Source: Chloroflexota bacterium
GTDB lineage: Bacteria > Chloroflexota > Anaerolineae > J102
Assembly: GCA_003353825.1 (NCBI GenBank)
Contig: PIVW01000064.1
Span: 1-17,509 of the forward strand
Length of the DNA: 17,509 bases
Direction of reading: 5' to 3'
Position 1 is the stretch's first letter. Each line of letters starts with the position of its first letter. The notes below the pieces were generated by a model. The model saw nothing but the letters and a program-made list of their open reading frames with translations, made no database searches and was not told the DNA's origin. Positions 1-8,378 of the stretch are shown here, piece after piece. The position numbers and the translations under genes are program-made.

Positions 1-150
1 CCAGGCCGTGGGCGGTTCCATGGCAGTGAGCGCCACCAGTTGCATGAGATGATTTTGGAACATGTCTCGTAACACACCGGCGTGGTCGAAATAGCCGCCC
101 CTGCGGCCGACGTCGATCGTTTCCAGCACCGAGATCTTTACGTGATCGAT
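1..150 (-). pseudogene. zwf: Glucose-6-phosphate dehydrogenase fragment, cut at both ends
   Basis: Fifty codons read without a stop from 150 down to the left edge. They include [31 protein letters not shown] and LTAMEPP, which match the conserved G6PD segment usually seen as 'YIDHVQI...GRGGYYD.AGALRDMVQNHLLQLL.L.AMEPP'. The enzyme oxidises glucose-6-phosphate with NADP+ in the pentose phosphate pathway. The C-terminal part presumably continues beyond the left edge. The N-terminal NADP-binding half should lie just to the right of 150, but an unrelated plus-strand metallopeptidase is there instead, so the gene is broken at that junction. Family assignment is firm. Whether the break is real or an assembly chimera cannot be told from sequence alone. 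Confidence 0.85.
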
Positions 151-2117
151 ATGAGGATGATTTCGGCGAAGATTGGCCTCACACCCTAGCCCACGAACTG
201 GGCCACTACCTCTTCTTTCTCGACGACAACTACCTGGGGTTGGATGAAAACGGCTTACTTGTACCCATCGATGGCTGTGTTGGTGCCATGAGTGATCCTT
301 ATCTGTCAGGGAACAGCGAATTTCATCCTGACACCGCGTGGTTGCCCGAATGCCAGGATACACTCTCCCATCGCAACAGCGGCCGTTCCGATTGGGCGAC
401 CATCGAGACATTCTATCCCCAATTACAGGTTCCAACAGGCGATATCACTGAGGTGAATCCAGGTCCCAGCAGTTTACCTTTAGCCCTGACCCATATCCAG
501 GTTCACGAGCCCCACGCAAACTCCGGCGTTTTATCTGCGCCCTATTTCTATCTTGTGGATGAACATGGTAGTCGTGTGCAACCGGACAATGGAGCCCGTT
601 CCATTCTATACCAGGGAGACAAGCTAATCGACCTGGGACGCCCCACACAGGATCGGATATTGGCTCGGGGAGCGGCGGATGGAGATCGTCTCTGTTTGTA
701 CGATCTCGACGTCGGCCAACTAGGATGCAAGTTGGTTACACTCTATAATGAGCAGTTGACACTGTGGAGCTATCCTGACTGGCAACCAGAGATCACCGTA
801 TCACCGGTGACATCACGCACAATCGATATCAGCGTAGCAAATGTACCATCTGGCCTGCCGCTACATGCAAAGCTATACCCCATCAATGACCCGGCCACAG
901 ATGTTATCGTTCTGACTGACACAACATCTTCCTATACCGGCAGTTTCAACACAGACGAACCAGCACTCAATGGCTACATCCAAGTGTGGGTGGATGAAAG
1001 TGAGCCGAGACGGGAGAGCGTCACCAACTATACAATCGGAGGCGCACCCGGCTACCAACGCGGGGGTGGGGGCTATCAGCGAGGGGGTGGAGGTTACCAG
1101 AGGGGCGGTGGCGCTTCAGCCGTTTCCACAGATGGACAGGCGATCCTGTTTGGCGAAGGATTGGTCTTCGGCGAAGGTGAGTTCGTGGCATTGCAGACAG
1201 CTACAGTGCTGCCAAATGTCCCCGCCTGGGCAACGGTGGCCGGTGACGCTTATCGCCTGGTCATGTCGGACGCAGCACCAGACTTGACGGGATCATCCTT
1301 AAGTGTCAGCTATTTGGAACGAGAAGTGCCGGCAGATGAAGAGATATGGTTGAAGCTGTACTACTGGAACGGCACAACATGGCAGCCACTGCAAACCACT
1401 TTGGACACCTACCATAATTTCGCTTCAGGCGCGGTGCAGGGCGAAGGATTGTATGTGCTCATGTCCAGCATAGAATTACCGATCTATGGTCCCGGATGGG
1501 ATTCCTTTGGTTACCCGATACAGGAGACGCTCCCAGTTTCAGTAGCTCTCAGTTCGATCAACGGTTCCTACACCATGGTTTACGGACGTAATCCCGAAGA
1601 CGAAGATGAATGGAAAGTCTATGGCCCAGACGCGCCTGACCACGTGAATGATCTGAAAGTCCTTGAATATGGTCACAGCTACTGGATTTATCTGACCGAA
1701 TCTGTTGATCTGAGGTTACAGGGAAGGGCTGCTGCAAACGCGTCGGCAACAGATAGTATCCCCCGTCCGCCAGCAACGTACTATGGTACGATCGCAACGG
1801 GACCTGGATTCGAACCGGCTATGGGTACTGAGGTAACGGCTTGGGTAAACGGAAACCTGTGCGGAAAATCAAAATCGGTAGAGTGGAATGAACAGGTAGT
1901 TTACAGCATCAATGTCATAGCCTCTGGCGATGGTAATTCGCAAGGATGTGGTCTTGCTGGTGACTTGATCGCCTACCGATATCTTCCATTTTTAAGGTGC
2001 TTCCCCCGCTATGGTCTCCGCCGAAACGTAGAGGCAGACCCTAGCAGGAGACTATCAGGCTCGCTCAACAGTGGTGATTATGCCCACGGTGGTCTGTTAG
2101 TGGTAGTACACCGGTAA
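151..2117 (+). pseudogene. N-terminally truncated secreted zinc metallopeptidase
   Basis: The reading frame is open from about 48. Recognisable protein begins near 150 ([24 protein letters not shown] is spread over 150-218), and HELGH at 192-206 is a textbook HExxH zinc site. It sits in HExxHxxxxxxD spacing ([12 protein letters not shown]), so an Asp may be the third ligand as in some metzincin-like enzymes. Downstream come beta-rich segments typical of secreted modular proteins, a GYQRGGG triplicate at 1050-1112, and a WNGTTWQPL/YWIYL-type domain. No start codon or signal peptide survives: a TTG at 240 is the first possible start but would leave out the catalytic motif. The C-terminal stretch after about 1980 looks non-native and overlaps the tail of the opposite-strand fragment, so the 3' end is probably broken too. 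The substrate is unknown. Confidence 0.6.
1050..1112 (+). repeat. Three tandem 21-bp units encoding GYQRGGG
   Basis: Units lie at 1050-1070, 1071-1091 and 1092-1112 and encode GYQRGGG three times in frame. Codons differ between units (CAA CGC, CAG CGA, CAG AGG), so the peptide is conserved better than the DNA. They sit between a beta-domain and the next module of the metallopeptidase remnant and probably form a flexible Gly/Arg-rich linker. Confidence 0.85.
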
Positions 2118-2490
2118 ATAAACCGGCTGCGCTATCCAACCTGCACGGCTCAGCTTAATATCTGCCAGGGAGACACTGAGGGTAAAATCTTCACCTGTGC
2201 TTGCACCTGGAGCGGGTTCAACGTCGAAATTGTATAAGCCTGAGGTGGTGGCGAGCGTATCCACCTTAGTCGTCACGCCTTCATCAAATTGTGCCATCCC
2301 TTCGATTGCGCCTGTCATAACTGTCGATGACTCAAGGCTACCATAGAGGAATGAGGCTTCTCCGCCCTCAGGCAAAATCATAAGCGGGGTATCCTCCGAC
2401 CATATCGCCCAGGGAACCAAAGGTGTGCTTGTTGGGGTCGGTGTAGGTGTAGGGATGTCCGTCTGCGGCGCTGGTATCCGCAACGAGAGA
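2097..2490 (-). pseudogene. C-terminal remnant of a surface or secreted protein
   Basis: The minus frame carries a low-complexity TPTPTPTSTP linker followed by a beta-rich tail. It ends in QPVYLPVYYH with a TAA stop at 2097-2099. Such TPTP linkers and short 'YLPL'-like C-termini are common in exported Chloroflexota proteins (family knowledge). Codons upstream of about 2490 are antisense to the transposase, so the N-terminal body of this protein has been lost at that junction. No catalytic domain is visible and no function is assigned. Confidence 0.5.
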
Positions 2491-3287
2491 TTATGGTCAT
2501 CGGAGATGGCGGTTTTGCTGCCGTTCCCCTGGTGCAACACTGTCAACGCAAGCATATTCGGATGACACTGATCTCACGCCTACGCCTGGACGCCAGACTG
2601 TTTGGCCCACCAGGGCCGCAGCCCCAGAGCAAGCGGGGCGTAAAACCGAAAGCTTGTCCTGAGCGTAGTCGAAGGAAAGGAGAACGCCAACCCAGACTGG
2701 ATAAGCGCTTGCAAGATGCGACAACGGTGTGGGCGCCGCTGCAGGTCGTTTGGTATGGGGGAAAACAACGCACTCTCGAAATCGCCACCGGCGCCTCCTT
2801 GTGGCATCGCAAAGGCCTGGATCCTGCCCCCATACGCTGGATTTTGGTGCGCTCTACAGAGGATGACGGTATCAAACCGACTGCTTTTTTCAGTTCCAAC
2901 CCAGAGTGCACTGCCAAAGACATCGTCCTCTGGTTTATCCTTCGCTGGAACATCGAAATCACCTTTGAAGAAGTGCGCATGTGCTTGGGATTCGAGAGGC
3001 AACGACAATGGTCGGATAAGGCCATTGCTCGCACCTCCCCCGCCCTGCTTGGTCTCTTCAGCCTGATCGTGCTTATGGCTATCACCCTCCACCCTCAACA
3101 ACTGCCTGTTCAGCGGGCCAGTTGGTATGATAAAAAGGAGGCTACCTTCAGCGATGCCCTCTTGGCTGTCCGTCATCATCTTTGGGGGTTGGAGCAATTC
3201 AACACTTCGCTGGTTTCTGCACACTCTATCCTAATTCCTCGGCAGCCCTTCTCTGCTTTACGGAAAATAGCCCTTTATTTCGTCTGA
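2490..3287 (+). mobile_element. DDE transposase, 5'-truncated
   Basis: The product begins VIGDGGFAAVPLVQ and continues with LISRLRLDARLF, VWYGGKQRTLEI, PIRWILVRS and WNIEITFEEVRMCLGFE, then RQWSDKAIARTSPALLGLFS. This is the second half of an IS4/IS701-like DDE transposase, with the GDGG segment and the E of the 'RWxIExTFEE' region. Such proteins are usually over 400 residues; about 264 remain, so the first catalytic Asp and the DNA-binding N-terminus are missing. The left boundary coincides with the surface-protein fragment. In-frame REP-like DNA at 2651-2676 interrupts it. The stop is at 3285-3287. I see no clear terminal inverted repeats, and it is almost certainly inactive. The exact IS family is uncertain. 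Confidence 0.75.
2651..2676. repeat. Dispersed REP-like element inside the transposase
   Basis: The stretch contains CTTGTCCTGAGCGTAGTCGA, matching a small imperfect palindrome found in many copies in several bacterial phyla (recalled, not searched). In the transposase frame it reads ACPERSRR, and the other frames give FDYAQDK- and LRSGQA-like peptides. These are familiar spurious peptides of this repeat. It adds about 26 bp between GVKPK and KGERQP without breaking the frame. Confidence 0.7.
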
Positions 3288-3290
3288 ATC

Positions 3291-3764
3291 CAGACCTCAG
3301 CGGCTAATTCAGCGGGCGATGATGGCGGCGGCATGTACAACCTTTGGGAGTCCAGCAGGGAGTCCAGCAGCCCGACTATTCGTAACAGTATCTTCTGGGG
3401 TCATGTAGGGTCTGTTTTATACGGTAACGGTCAAGTAACGATTTCCGATAGTCTTGTACAGGGTGGTTGTCCGTGGAAGGCCACATGCGACGGGCGCATG
3501 CTAGACGATGATCCTCACTTCATTCGTTTGCCCGACCCAGGCGATGGCGATTGGAGCACCCTCGAAGACAATGACTACGGCGATCTTCGCTTGCAACCCG
3601 ATTCCCCTGCTATAGACGCCGGCCATAACGGCCACCTCCCCGACACCATCATCACGGATTTGGATGGCAAGCCCCGTATTGTCAATACCTTTATCGACAT
3701 GGGGGCGTATGAATATCCCGAGGCGGTACGTTCACATCATTGGCTGCCTTTGATCCTGCAATAA
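3291..3764 (+). pseudogene. C-terminal remnant of a parallel beta-helix surface protein
   Basis: The frame resumes immediately after the transposase stop (ATC CAG ACC TCA) and reads NSAGDDGGGMYN, SSPTIRNSIFWG, YGDLRLQPDSPAIDAGHNG, ITDLDGKPRI and DMGAYEYPE. These are hallmarks of right-handed beta-helix or choice-of-anchor proteins of the 'GGGMYN...PTI.NsIfwGN...SPAIDAG...DLdG.PR...vDmGAYE' type. It ends HHWLPLILQ. The ATG at 3333 is only an internal methionine: the bulk of the helix coils is lost to the left at the transposon boundary. Likely exported and surface-exposed when intact. Confidence 0.7.
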
Positions 3765-3781
3765 CGATATTCAAAATCATA

Positions 3782-3816
3782 ATCGCCGCAGATCTTTCGA
3801 GAAGGTCTGCGGCGAT
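3782..3816. terminator. Bidirectional hairpin between convergent genes
   Basis: ATCGCCGCAGA at 3782 pairs with TCTGCGGCGAT ending at 3816, around a short AT-rich centre. It lies 17 bp past the beta-helix remnant on the plus strand and about 27 bp past the pheT stop on the minus strand. T-rich DNA is present but there is no long uninterrupted T tract, so efficiency is uncertain. Confidence 0.65.
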
Positions 3817-3843
3817 AGCGAGAAATTGGCTCGTGCGGGTTAT

Positions 3844-6390
3844 CTACCCTTCCCTCAACTCCGCCCCGATCTCACGGCCCAACCGCCCCACGATCTTGCG
3901 GCGTAGTTTGGCAGTGTCTTTGTCGGTCAGGGTTTTGGTGGGGGATTGGTAGGTGAGGGCGAAGGCCAGGGATTTCCTTCCGGCCGGGATGGGCTCACCA
4001 CGGTAGACGTCGAACAATAGCAGGTCGATAAGCATGGGGCCGGTCGTCTGCCGCACCAGGAACTCGACCTTGCCCGCAGGAACACCCTCATCCACGATCA
4101 GGGCGATGTCTTCCTTCACCGCTGGAAAATCACTGAACGGACGGAGATGCACATGCTGCTGGTAAGAGGGGAGCAGGGGATCCACCGCCAGATCGGCCAC
4201 CATGACCGGCTGCTGGGGTAAGTCGAAGGCCTGGCGTACGCGCGGATGCAATTCACCGAATACGCCGATGGTTTCGCCACCGAGCAAAACAGATGCACAG
4301 CGGGGACCACAGTAAGAGATCTGCATCGGTTCGAAGCTGACAGGAACGTTGAGCCGCTCGAACAGCAACTCCAACACACCCTTCATATCATAGAAATCCA
4401 TGGGTTCAGGATCGCCATCCAGCCAGTTGCCGAGATCGCGCGGCCCGGTCATAGCCAGACTCAAACGACGTTCCTCCAGAGGTAAAACGCCATCTCCCGT
4501 CTCTGGCAAATAGATCAGGCCCAGCTCGAAGCTGGCGATGCGATCGACGTGGCGCAAGTTGCGTTGCAGATCTTCCAGAGCACTGACAACGATGCTACGG
4601 CGCATTACCTCTCGCTCGGCCGACATAGGATTGGCCAGAGTGATGAAGGTGTCGGGGTCAGGCGCCTGGTCGGGCTGTTCTGGATAGAGTTTGGTGTGAT
4701 TCTCCACCGTGGACAGAGAATAGTTGATGATCTCCTGTAAGCCCGCGCCCGTGAGCGTATCACGCAAATATTCTTCCAACTGCAAGGGCCAGTTATGGCG
4801 CTGCGGCGGCAGATCATCGGCCAGCATGGTAACGGGGATGTTGTCGTAGCCGTAGATACGGGCGATCTCTTCTAACAGATCGGCAGTGATCGTCACATCC
4901 AGACGATACCATGGCACGGTCGCCCAAATGGTGTCTCCCTCGACCCTTGTTTCGAACTCCAGACGCTGAAGAATCTCGATAATCTCATCTTCATCGAGGT
5001 CGATGCCGAGAATACGCCGAACCTCAGCGCTCGTGACTGGAACCACAACAATTTCTTGAGGGCGAGGATAATCTTCGACGATGCCCGTGGCAATAGCGCC
5101 GCCCCCCAATTCGGCCATGAGCTGGGCGCCACGGATGTTTCCCACAGGGTCTAGCTCCGAAGGAACGCCCCTGCTGAAGCGGTAAGCCGCCTCTGAAGGC
5201 AGTTTGAGCATTCGAGAGGTACGGCGATTGTTGATGAAATTGAAGGAAGCGGATTCGAGCAGCACATTGGTGGAGCTATCAGATATCTCCGTCTCCAATC
5301 CGCCCATCACACCGCCGATGGCAATGGTACCCGCCTCGTCGGCGATCATGAGCACATCCGAATCCAGCGTGCGTTCGATGCCATCCAGGGTAGTGAAGAC
5401 CTCACCTTCATCTGCACGGCGCACAATGATCTTGACGATCTCCTTGCCAACGCTCTGCGCCCGCGCCAATAATTTATCGTAATCGAAACTGTGTAGCGGC
5501 TTGCCCCATTCGAACATCACGTAATTGGTCACATCCACCAGATTGCTGATGGGGCGCTGTCCAATGAGCTTGAGGCGATGCTGCATCCAGAATGGCGAAG
5601 GTTTGATTTCCAGGTCCCTGATCATGGTAGCGGTAAAACGATAGCAGAGATCAGCGTCGACGATCTCGACATCGCAGTAGTCGCTGGCGGGTTTGTCCAC
5701 GGTTTCCCAGGTGGGCATGGGCGCGTGCAAAGGGGCGTCGGTGATCGCCGCCAGCTCGCGGGCTACGCCGATGATCGAGGCAATGCGCACCATATTGGGC
5801 GTGATGTCTATGTCGAATACCACGTCGCCCAGGTAATCGGCCAACGACATGCCCACGGGCGCGTCGTCAGGCAGGATGATAATGCCCTCATGCTCTTCGG
5901 AGATGCCAAGTTCCTTTTCAGAACAGGCCATGCCCTCGGAGGTGATGCCCCGGATCTTGCTCGATTTCAAGCGCATGGTCTTGAAGCTATCAGCATAGGG
6001 ATCTATCAATAGTGCGCCGAGGGTGGCGAAGGCAACTTTCTGACCACTGTCGCCCGGTTTAAGGTTGGGAGCGCCGGTGATGATGGTCATCGGATCCCCG
6101 GCGCCGTAGTCTACCGTGGCTAAAATCAGGCGGTCGGCATTGGGGTGTTTTTGCGATTCGACGATGCGTCCGACGAAGATATTGTCGCGCTCCCAGGCGA
6201 TACGGCCGTTACCGGTGGCCACATCGCCCGCTTTCATCTGTTTGCGTTGCCGCACCGATTCGGGAGGCAGGACGCCGATATAGTCCACAGCGCCGACTTC
6301 TAAACCTGCCAGGGTTAGTTTCTCTTCCAGTTCATCAACCGGCAGAGTGATATCAACGTAATCTTTGAGCCAGGATAGGGGTACTCGCAT
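3844..6390 (-). CDS. pheT: Phenylalanyl-tRNA synthetase beta subunit
   Basis: An 848-residue full-length cytosolic PheT, which forms an alpha2-beta2 complex with PheS to charge tRNA-Phe with phenylalanine. Visible domains in order: B1 start MRVPLSWLKDYVDI; an EMAP-like tRNA-binding domain (about 70-190, FVGRIVESQKHPNADRL, GITSEGMACSEKELGI); the B3/B4 editing region (about 210-430, GQRPISNLVDVTNYVM, GKPLHSFDYDKL); B5 (about 440-515, VPWYRLDVTITADLLEEIAR); the catalytic-like core; and a C-terminal FDX-ACB anticodon-binding domain (about 755-848, RPFSDFPAVKEDIALIV). The ATG is preceded by GGAG with a 9-nt gap. It lies downstream of pheS on the same strand, 134 bp apart, so it should share the T-box-controlled transcript. 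Confidence 0.97.
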   Translation of the reverse strand: MRVPLSWLKDYVDITLPVDELEEKLTLAGLEVGAVDYIGVLPPESVRQRKQMKAGDVATGNGRIAWERDNIFVGRIVESQKHPNADRLILATVDYGAGDPMTIITGAPNLKPGDSGQKVAFATLGALLIDPYADSFKTMRLKSSKIRGITSEGMACSEKELGISEEHEGIIILPDDAPVGMSLADYLGDVVFDIDITPNMVRIASIIGVARELAAITDAPLHAPMPTWETVDKPASDYCDVEIVDADLCYRFTATMIRDLEIKPSPFWMQHRLKLIGQRPISNLVDVTNYVMFEWGKPLHSFDYDKLLARAQSVGKEIVKIIVRRADEGEVFTTLDGIERTLDSDVLMIADEAGTIAIGGVMGGLETEISDSSTNVLLESASFNFINNRRTSRMLKLPSEAAYRFSRGVPSELDPVGNIRGAQLMAELGGGAIATGIVEDYPRPQEIVVVPVTSAEVRRILGIDLDEDEIIEILQRLEFETRVEGDTIWATVPWYRLDVTITADLLEEIARIYGYDNIPVTMLADDLPPQRHNWPLQLEEYLRDTLTGAGLQEIINYSLSTVENHTKLYPEQPDQAPDPDTFITLANPMSAEREVMRRSIVVSALEDLQRNLRHVDRIASFELGLIYLPETGDGVLPLEERRLSLAMTGPRDLGNWLDGDPEPMDFYDMKGVLELLFERLNVPVSFEPMQISYCGPRCASVLLGGETIGVFGELHPRVRQAFDLPQQPVMVADLAVDPLLPSYQQHVHLRPFSDFPAVKEDIALIVDEGVPAGKVEFLVRQTTGPMLIDLLLFDVYRGEPIPAGRKSLAFALTYQSPTKTLTDKDTAKLRRKIVGRLGREIGAELREG

Positions 6391-6428
6391 AGATTTATGC
6401 TCCGGTATCAGGTGTCAAGTTATGCGTT

Positions 6429-6468
6429 ATGCGTGAAAAACGATGCGTGAAAAATGATGCGTGAAAAA
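6429..6468. repeat. Three 14-bp direct repeats between pheS and pheT
   Basis: ATGCGTGAAAAA occurs at 6429-6440, 6443-6454 and 6457-6468, separated by CG or TG, giving a 14-bp period. Opposite-sense relatives (CACGTTTCACG, CACGTTTTGCG) follow at about 6494-6520, so the spacer RNA could fold back on itself. No ORF lies in this 134-bp spacer. Its function is unknown. Confidence 0.8.
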
Positions 6469-6524
6469 TGATATCGCTTAGACAACCAACTCATCACGTT
6501 TCACGTCCTCACGTTTTGCGTGGT

Positions 6525-7550
6525 CTAGGCAAACTGCGGTAAGAATCGAGCATCGTTCGCGTAGAAATAGCGGATATCGTCGATGCCGTGCAGCAGCATA
6601 CTAATGCGCTCGGGACCCATGCCAAAGGCATAACCCGAGTAGATATCAGGGTCGTAGCCGCCATTGCGGAGGACCGTGGGATGCACCATGCCGCAACCCA
6701 GGATCTCAAGCCAGCCGCTGTATTTGCAGACACGGCAGCCCTTACCACCGCAGAGAATGCAATCGATATCCACCTCGGCGCTGGGCTCGGTGAAGGGGAA
6801 GTGCGAGCAGCGAAAGCGCAGTCGCCGCCCCTCACCGAAAAGCTGGTTAGCAAAGGCGTGCAAGGTACCCTTGAGATCGGCAAAGGTGATATTGTGGCCT
6901 ACCGCCAGGCCCTCGACCTGGTAGAACATCATCTCGGACCGGGCGGTGACCTGTTCGTAGCGGTAGCACTTGCCTGGTAAGATCACGCGGATGGGTTCGG
7001 GATGGTAGTCACGCATGGCGCGTATCTGCCCGGGACTGGTGTGTGTACGCAGGAGGATATCTGGCGCCGTGGTATGAAAGGTATCCTGCATCTCACGGGC
7101 GGGGTGGCCCTTGGGAAAGTTGAGCAGCTGGAAATTCATCTCATCGGTTTCGACATCACGGGCGGTGTATATCTGAAAACCCATGCTACCGCAGATATCA
7201 TAGATCTGCCGTAGGGTGCGGCTGATGGGATGCAGTCGCCCCAGCTGGGGTCTACGCCCGGGCAGGGTCACATCGATACTCTCTGCTGTGAGTTCAGCTT
7301 GCAAGCTCGCCTCTTTTACAGCTTGTTGGCGTACTTCGAAGGCGGCCTGAACGCTCTGCTTGAGTTGGTTGACAGCTTGCCCATATGCGGCGCGTTCCTC
7401 GGGCGGCAAAGCGCCGATTTGTTTGACGGCTGCCGGGATCAGCCCTTTGCGGCTGATGTACTTGATACGCCAGGCTTCCAGGGCGGCGTCATCCTGCGAG
7501 GCCGCCAGCTCGGTTTCGGCCTGTTGTTGCAGTTGAGTGAGATCAGTCAT
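6525..7550 (-). CDS. pheS: Phenylalanyl-tRNA synthetase alpha subunit
   Basis: A 341-residue class II aminoacyl-tRNA synthetase catalytic subunit partnering PheT in the cytosol. It has an N-terminal coiled-coil arm (about 1-85, TDLTQLQQQAETELAAS) and then the catalytic core with FHTTAPDILLRTHTSPGQIR, the motif 2 region GKCYRYEQVTARSEMMFYQVE, FPFTEPSAEVDID and WLEILGCGMVHP. Motif 3 is GYAFGMGPERISMLLHGI. CxxC pairs (CILCGGKGCRVCK) form the small Cys-rich insertion seen in many bacterial PheS. I chose ATG at 7550 (MTDLTQ...). The frame is open 24 codons further up to 7622, but that stretch is AT-rich leader and unlike the family. The ribosome site is weak (AGG, 8 nt). It is the first gene after the T-box terminator. 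Confidence 0.97.
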   Translation of the reverse strand: MTDLTQLQQQAETELAASQDDAALEAWRIKYISRKGLIPAAVKQIGALPPEERAAYGQAVNQLKQSVQAAFEVRQQAVKEASLQAELTAESIDVTLPGRRPQLGRLHPISRTLRQIYDICGSMGFQIYTARDVETDEMNFQLLNFPKGHPAREMQDTFHTTAPDILLRTHTSPGQIRAMRDYHPEPIRVILPGKCYRYEQVTARSEMMFYQVEGLAVGHNITFADLKGTLHAFANQLFGEGRRLRFRCSHFPFTEPSAEVDIDCILCGGKGCRVCKYSGWLEILGCGMVHPTVLRNGGYDPDIYSGYAFGMGPERISMLLHGIDDIRYFYANDARFLPQFA

Positions 7551-7677
7551 AGTGATTGCCTGAATAAGAAGTTGATAGTTGAGGAGACGATAGAAAAGGA
7601 GGAAATAAGATTGATGATTCAATATCCTGATTATGTGCGGGTGTAGTAATCTTCAATCGTCAGTCATGATCATCAAT

Positions 7678-7712
7678 AAAAAACGCTTCGCCCTATTGCA
7701 GGGACGAAGCGT
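7678..7712 (-). terminator. T-box-controlled intrinsic terminator
   Basis: On the minus strand CGCTTCG pairs with CGAAGCG, extended by CCCT/AGGG with one bulged A, followed by six T residues. It lies between the T-box core and pheS, exactly where the regulated terminator of this riboswitch class is expected. Confidence 0.92.
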
Positions 7713-7999
7713 GAGATAACGGTCCGCGGTACCACCCTGGTTCCCCACATATGTGGGGCGCTTTGGCCGGCGGTCGGTTCAAAGATCAGAAACGACGAAC
7801 GGTCGTCAAGGTAACGGTTGACTTCCGGGACTGACTACTAAACGATTGCTACGCAATCGCCATTCACCAGTCCAACTCGGGAGGGAACTTCGGCGGGGTT
7901 CAGCACGGACGGGCTTTCAGCCTGTGGCCCGACCTCTCTGGGTGTCTCCACCCGCGTACTTTCCTCCGTCATCGTTTTTGGAGGGCATGTTCGATTGTA
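7678..7999 (-). promoter_or_regulatory. T-box riboswitch leader of pheST
   Basis: The minus strand contains the T-box core CCAGGGTGGTACCGCGG (7740-7724), which pairs with the uncharged tRNA acceptor end in this riboswitch class. Upstream it shows a stem I-like stretch (GATGACGGAGGAAAGTA near 7975-7959). A perfect CCCCACATATGTGGGG hairpin (7743-7758) lies just before the core. Downstream is an intrinsic terminator that competes with the antiterminator. The family model predicts read-through into pheS when uncharged tRNA-Phe binds. A TTC at 7887-7885 inside GAAGTTCCC is a candidate specifier codon, but I could not fold stem I to prove it. Confidence 0.92.
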
Positions 8000-8005
8000 T
8001 TTCGT

Positions 8006-8034
8006 ATTATCAAGAGCATAAGCCCGGTTGTCAA
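8006..8034 (-). promoter_or_regulatory. Sigma70-type promoter for the pheST leader
   Basis: The minus strand reads TTGACA (8034-8029), a 17-bp spacer, then GATAAT (8011-8006). This is a near-consensus housekeeping promoter. Transcription would begin near 7999, giving a leader of about 450 nt before the pheS start. Confidence 0.85.
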
Positions 8035-8049
8035 GTTGACGCGTTCCCC

Positions 8050-8378
8050 GCCAAACCTCGCATCTTCGGTGAAACAATCCCTCACCCTCGCCCGGTAGTC
8101 CTAACTACGGCTACGAATTCTGGGTCACCATCCCTGCTGATTTCGCCGATGATGTAGAAAATGGTATGAAGTCGTTTGAAGGCGGACTTTATGCGGTCAC
8201 CGGCTGTATCGGTGTTAGCAACATCGGCCAGACCTGGCGTGAGCTAAGCAGGTGGGTCGAAAACAGCGAACACGATATCGGCAGCCACCAATGGTTGGAA
8301 GAACACTTGGAGCCAATCGATTCCTCTCAAGATGAAGAGCGGCTGGAACTAGATTTGTATTTCCCTATCGTTAGTTAA
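8050..8378 (+). pseudogene. GyrI-like/AraC effector-binding domain, truncated and frameshifted
   Basis: The frame from 8073 reads NNPSPSPGSPNYGYEFWVTI, then GGLYAV, QTWRELSRWVENSEH, HQWLEEHLEP and ELDLYFPI before a TAA stop at 8378. This is the C-terminal half of a GyrI-like small-molecule-binding domain, the module in AraC-type regulators. Residues KPRIFG (8053-8070), which normally precede FNNP, are in a different frame: one base is missing between 8070 and 8073. Everything N-terminal is absent, since the sequence immediately left is the pheS promoter and leader. An ATG at 8166 gives only a 70-residue stub. The gene is almost certainly dead. Confidence 0.75.

Noticed and set aside
240..260. 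TTG at 240 as the start of the metallopeptidase gene
   Set aside because: It would exclude the HELGH motif just upstream in the same frame, so the open frame is a truncated gene, not one starting here.
5578..6012. Plus-strand ORFs inside pheT and pheS
   Set aside because: They are shadows of well-conserved minus-strand synthetase genes, with no homology or ribosome sites.
7838..8077. 79-aa minus-strand ORF over the pheST leader
   Set aside because: It overlaps the promoter and T-box RNA elements and its peptide resembles no protein.
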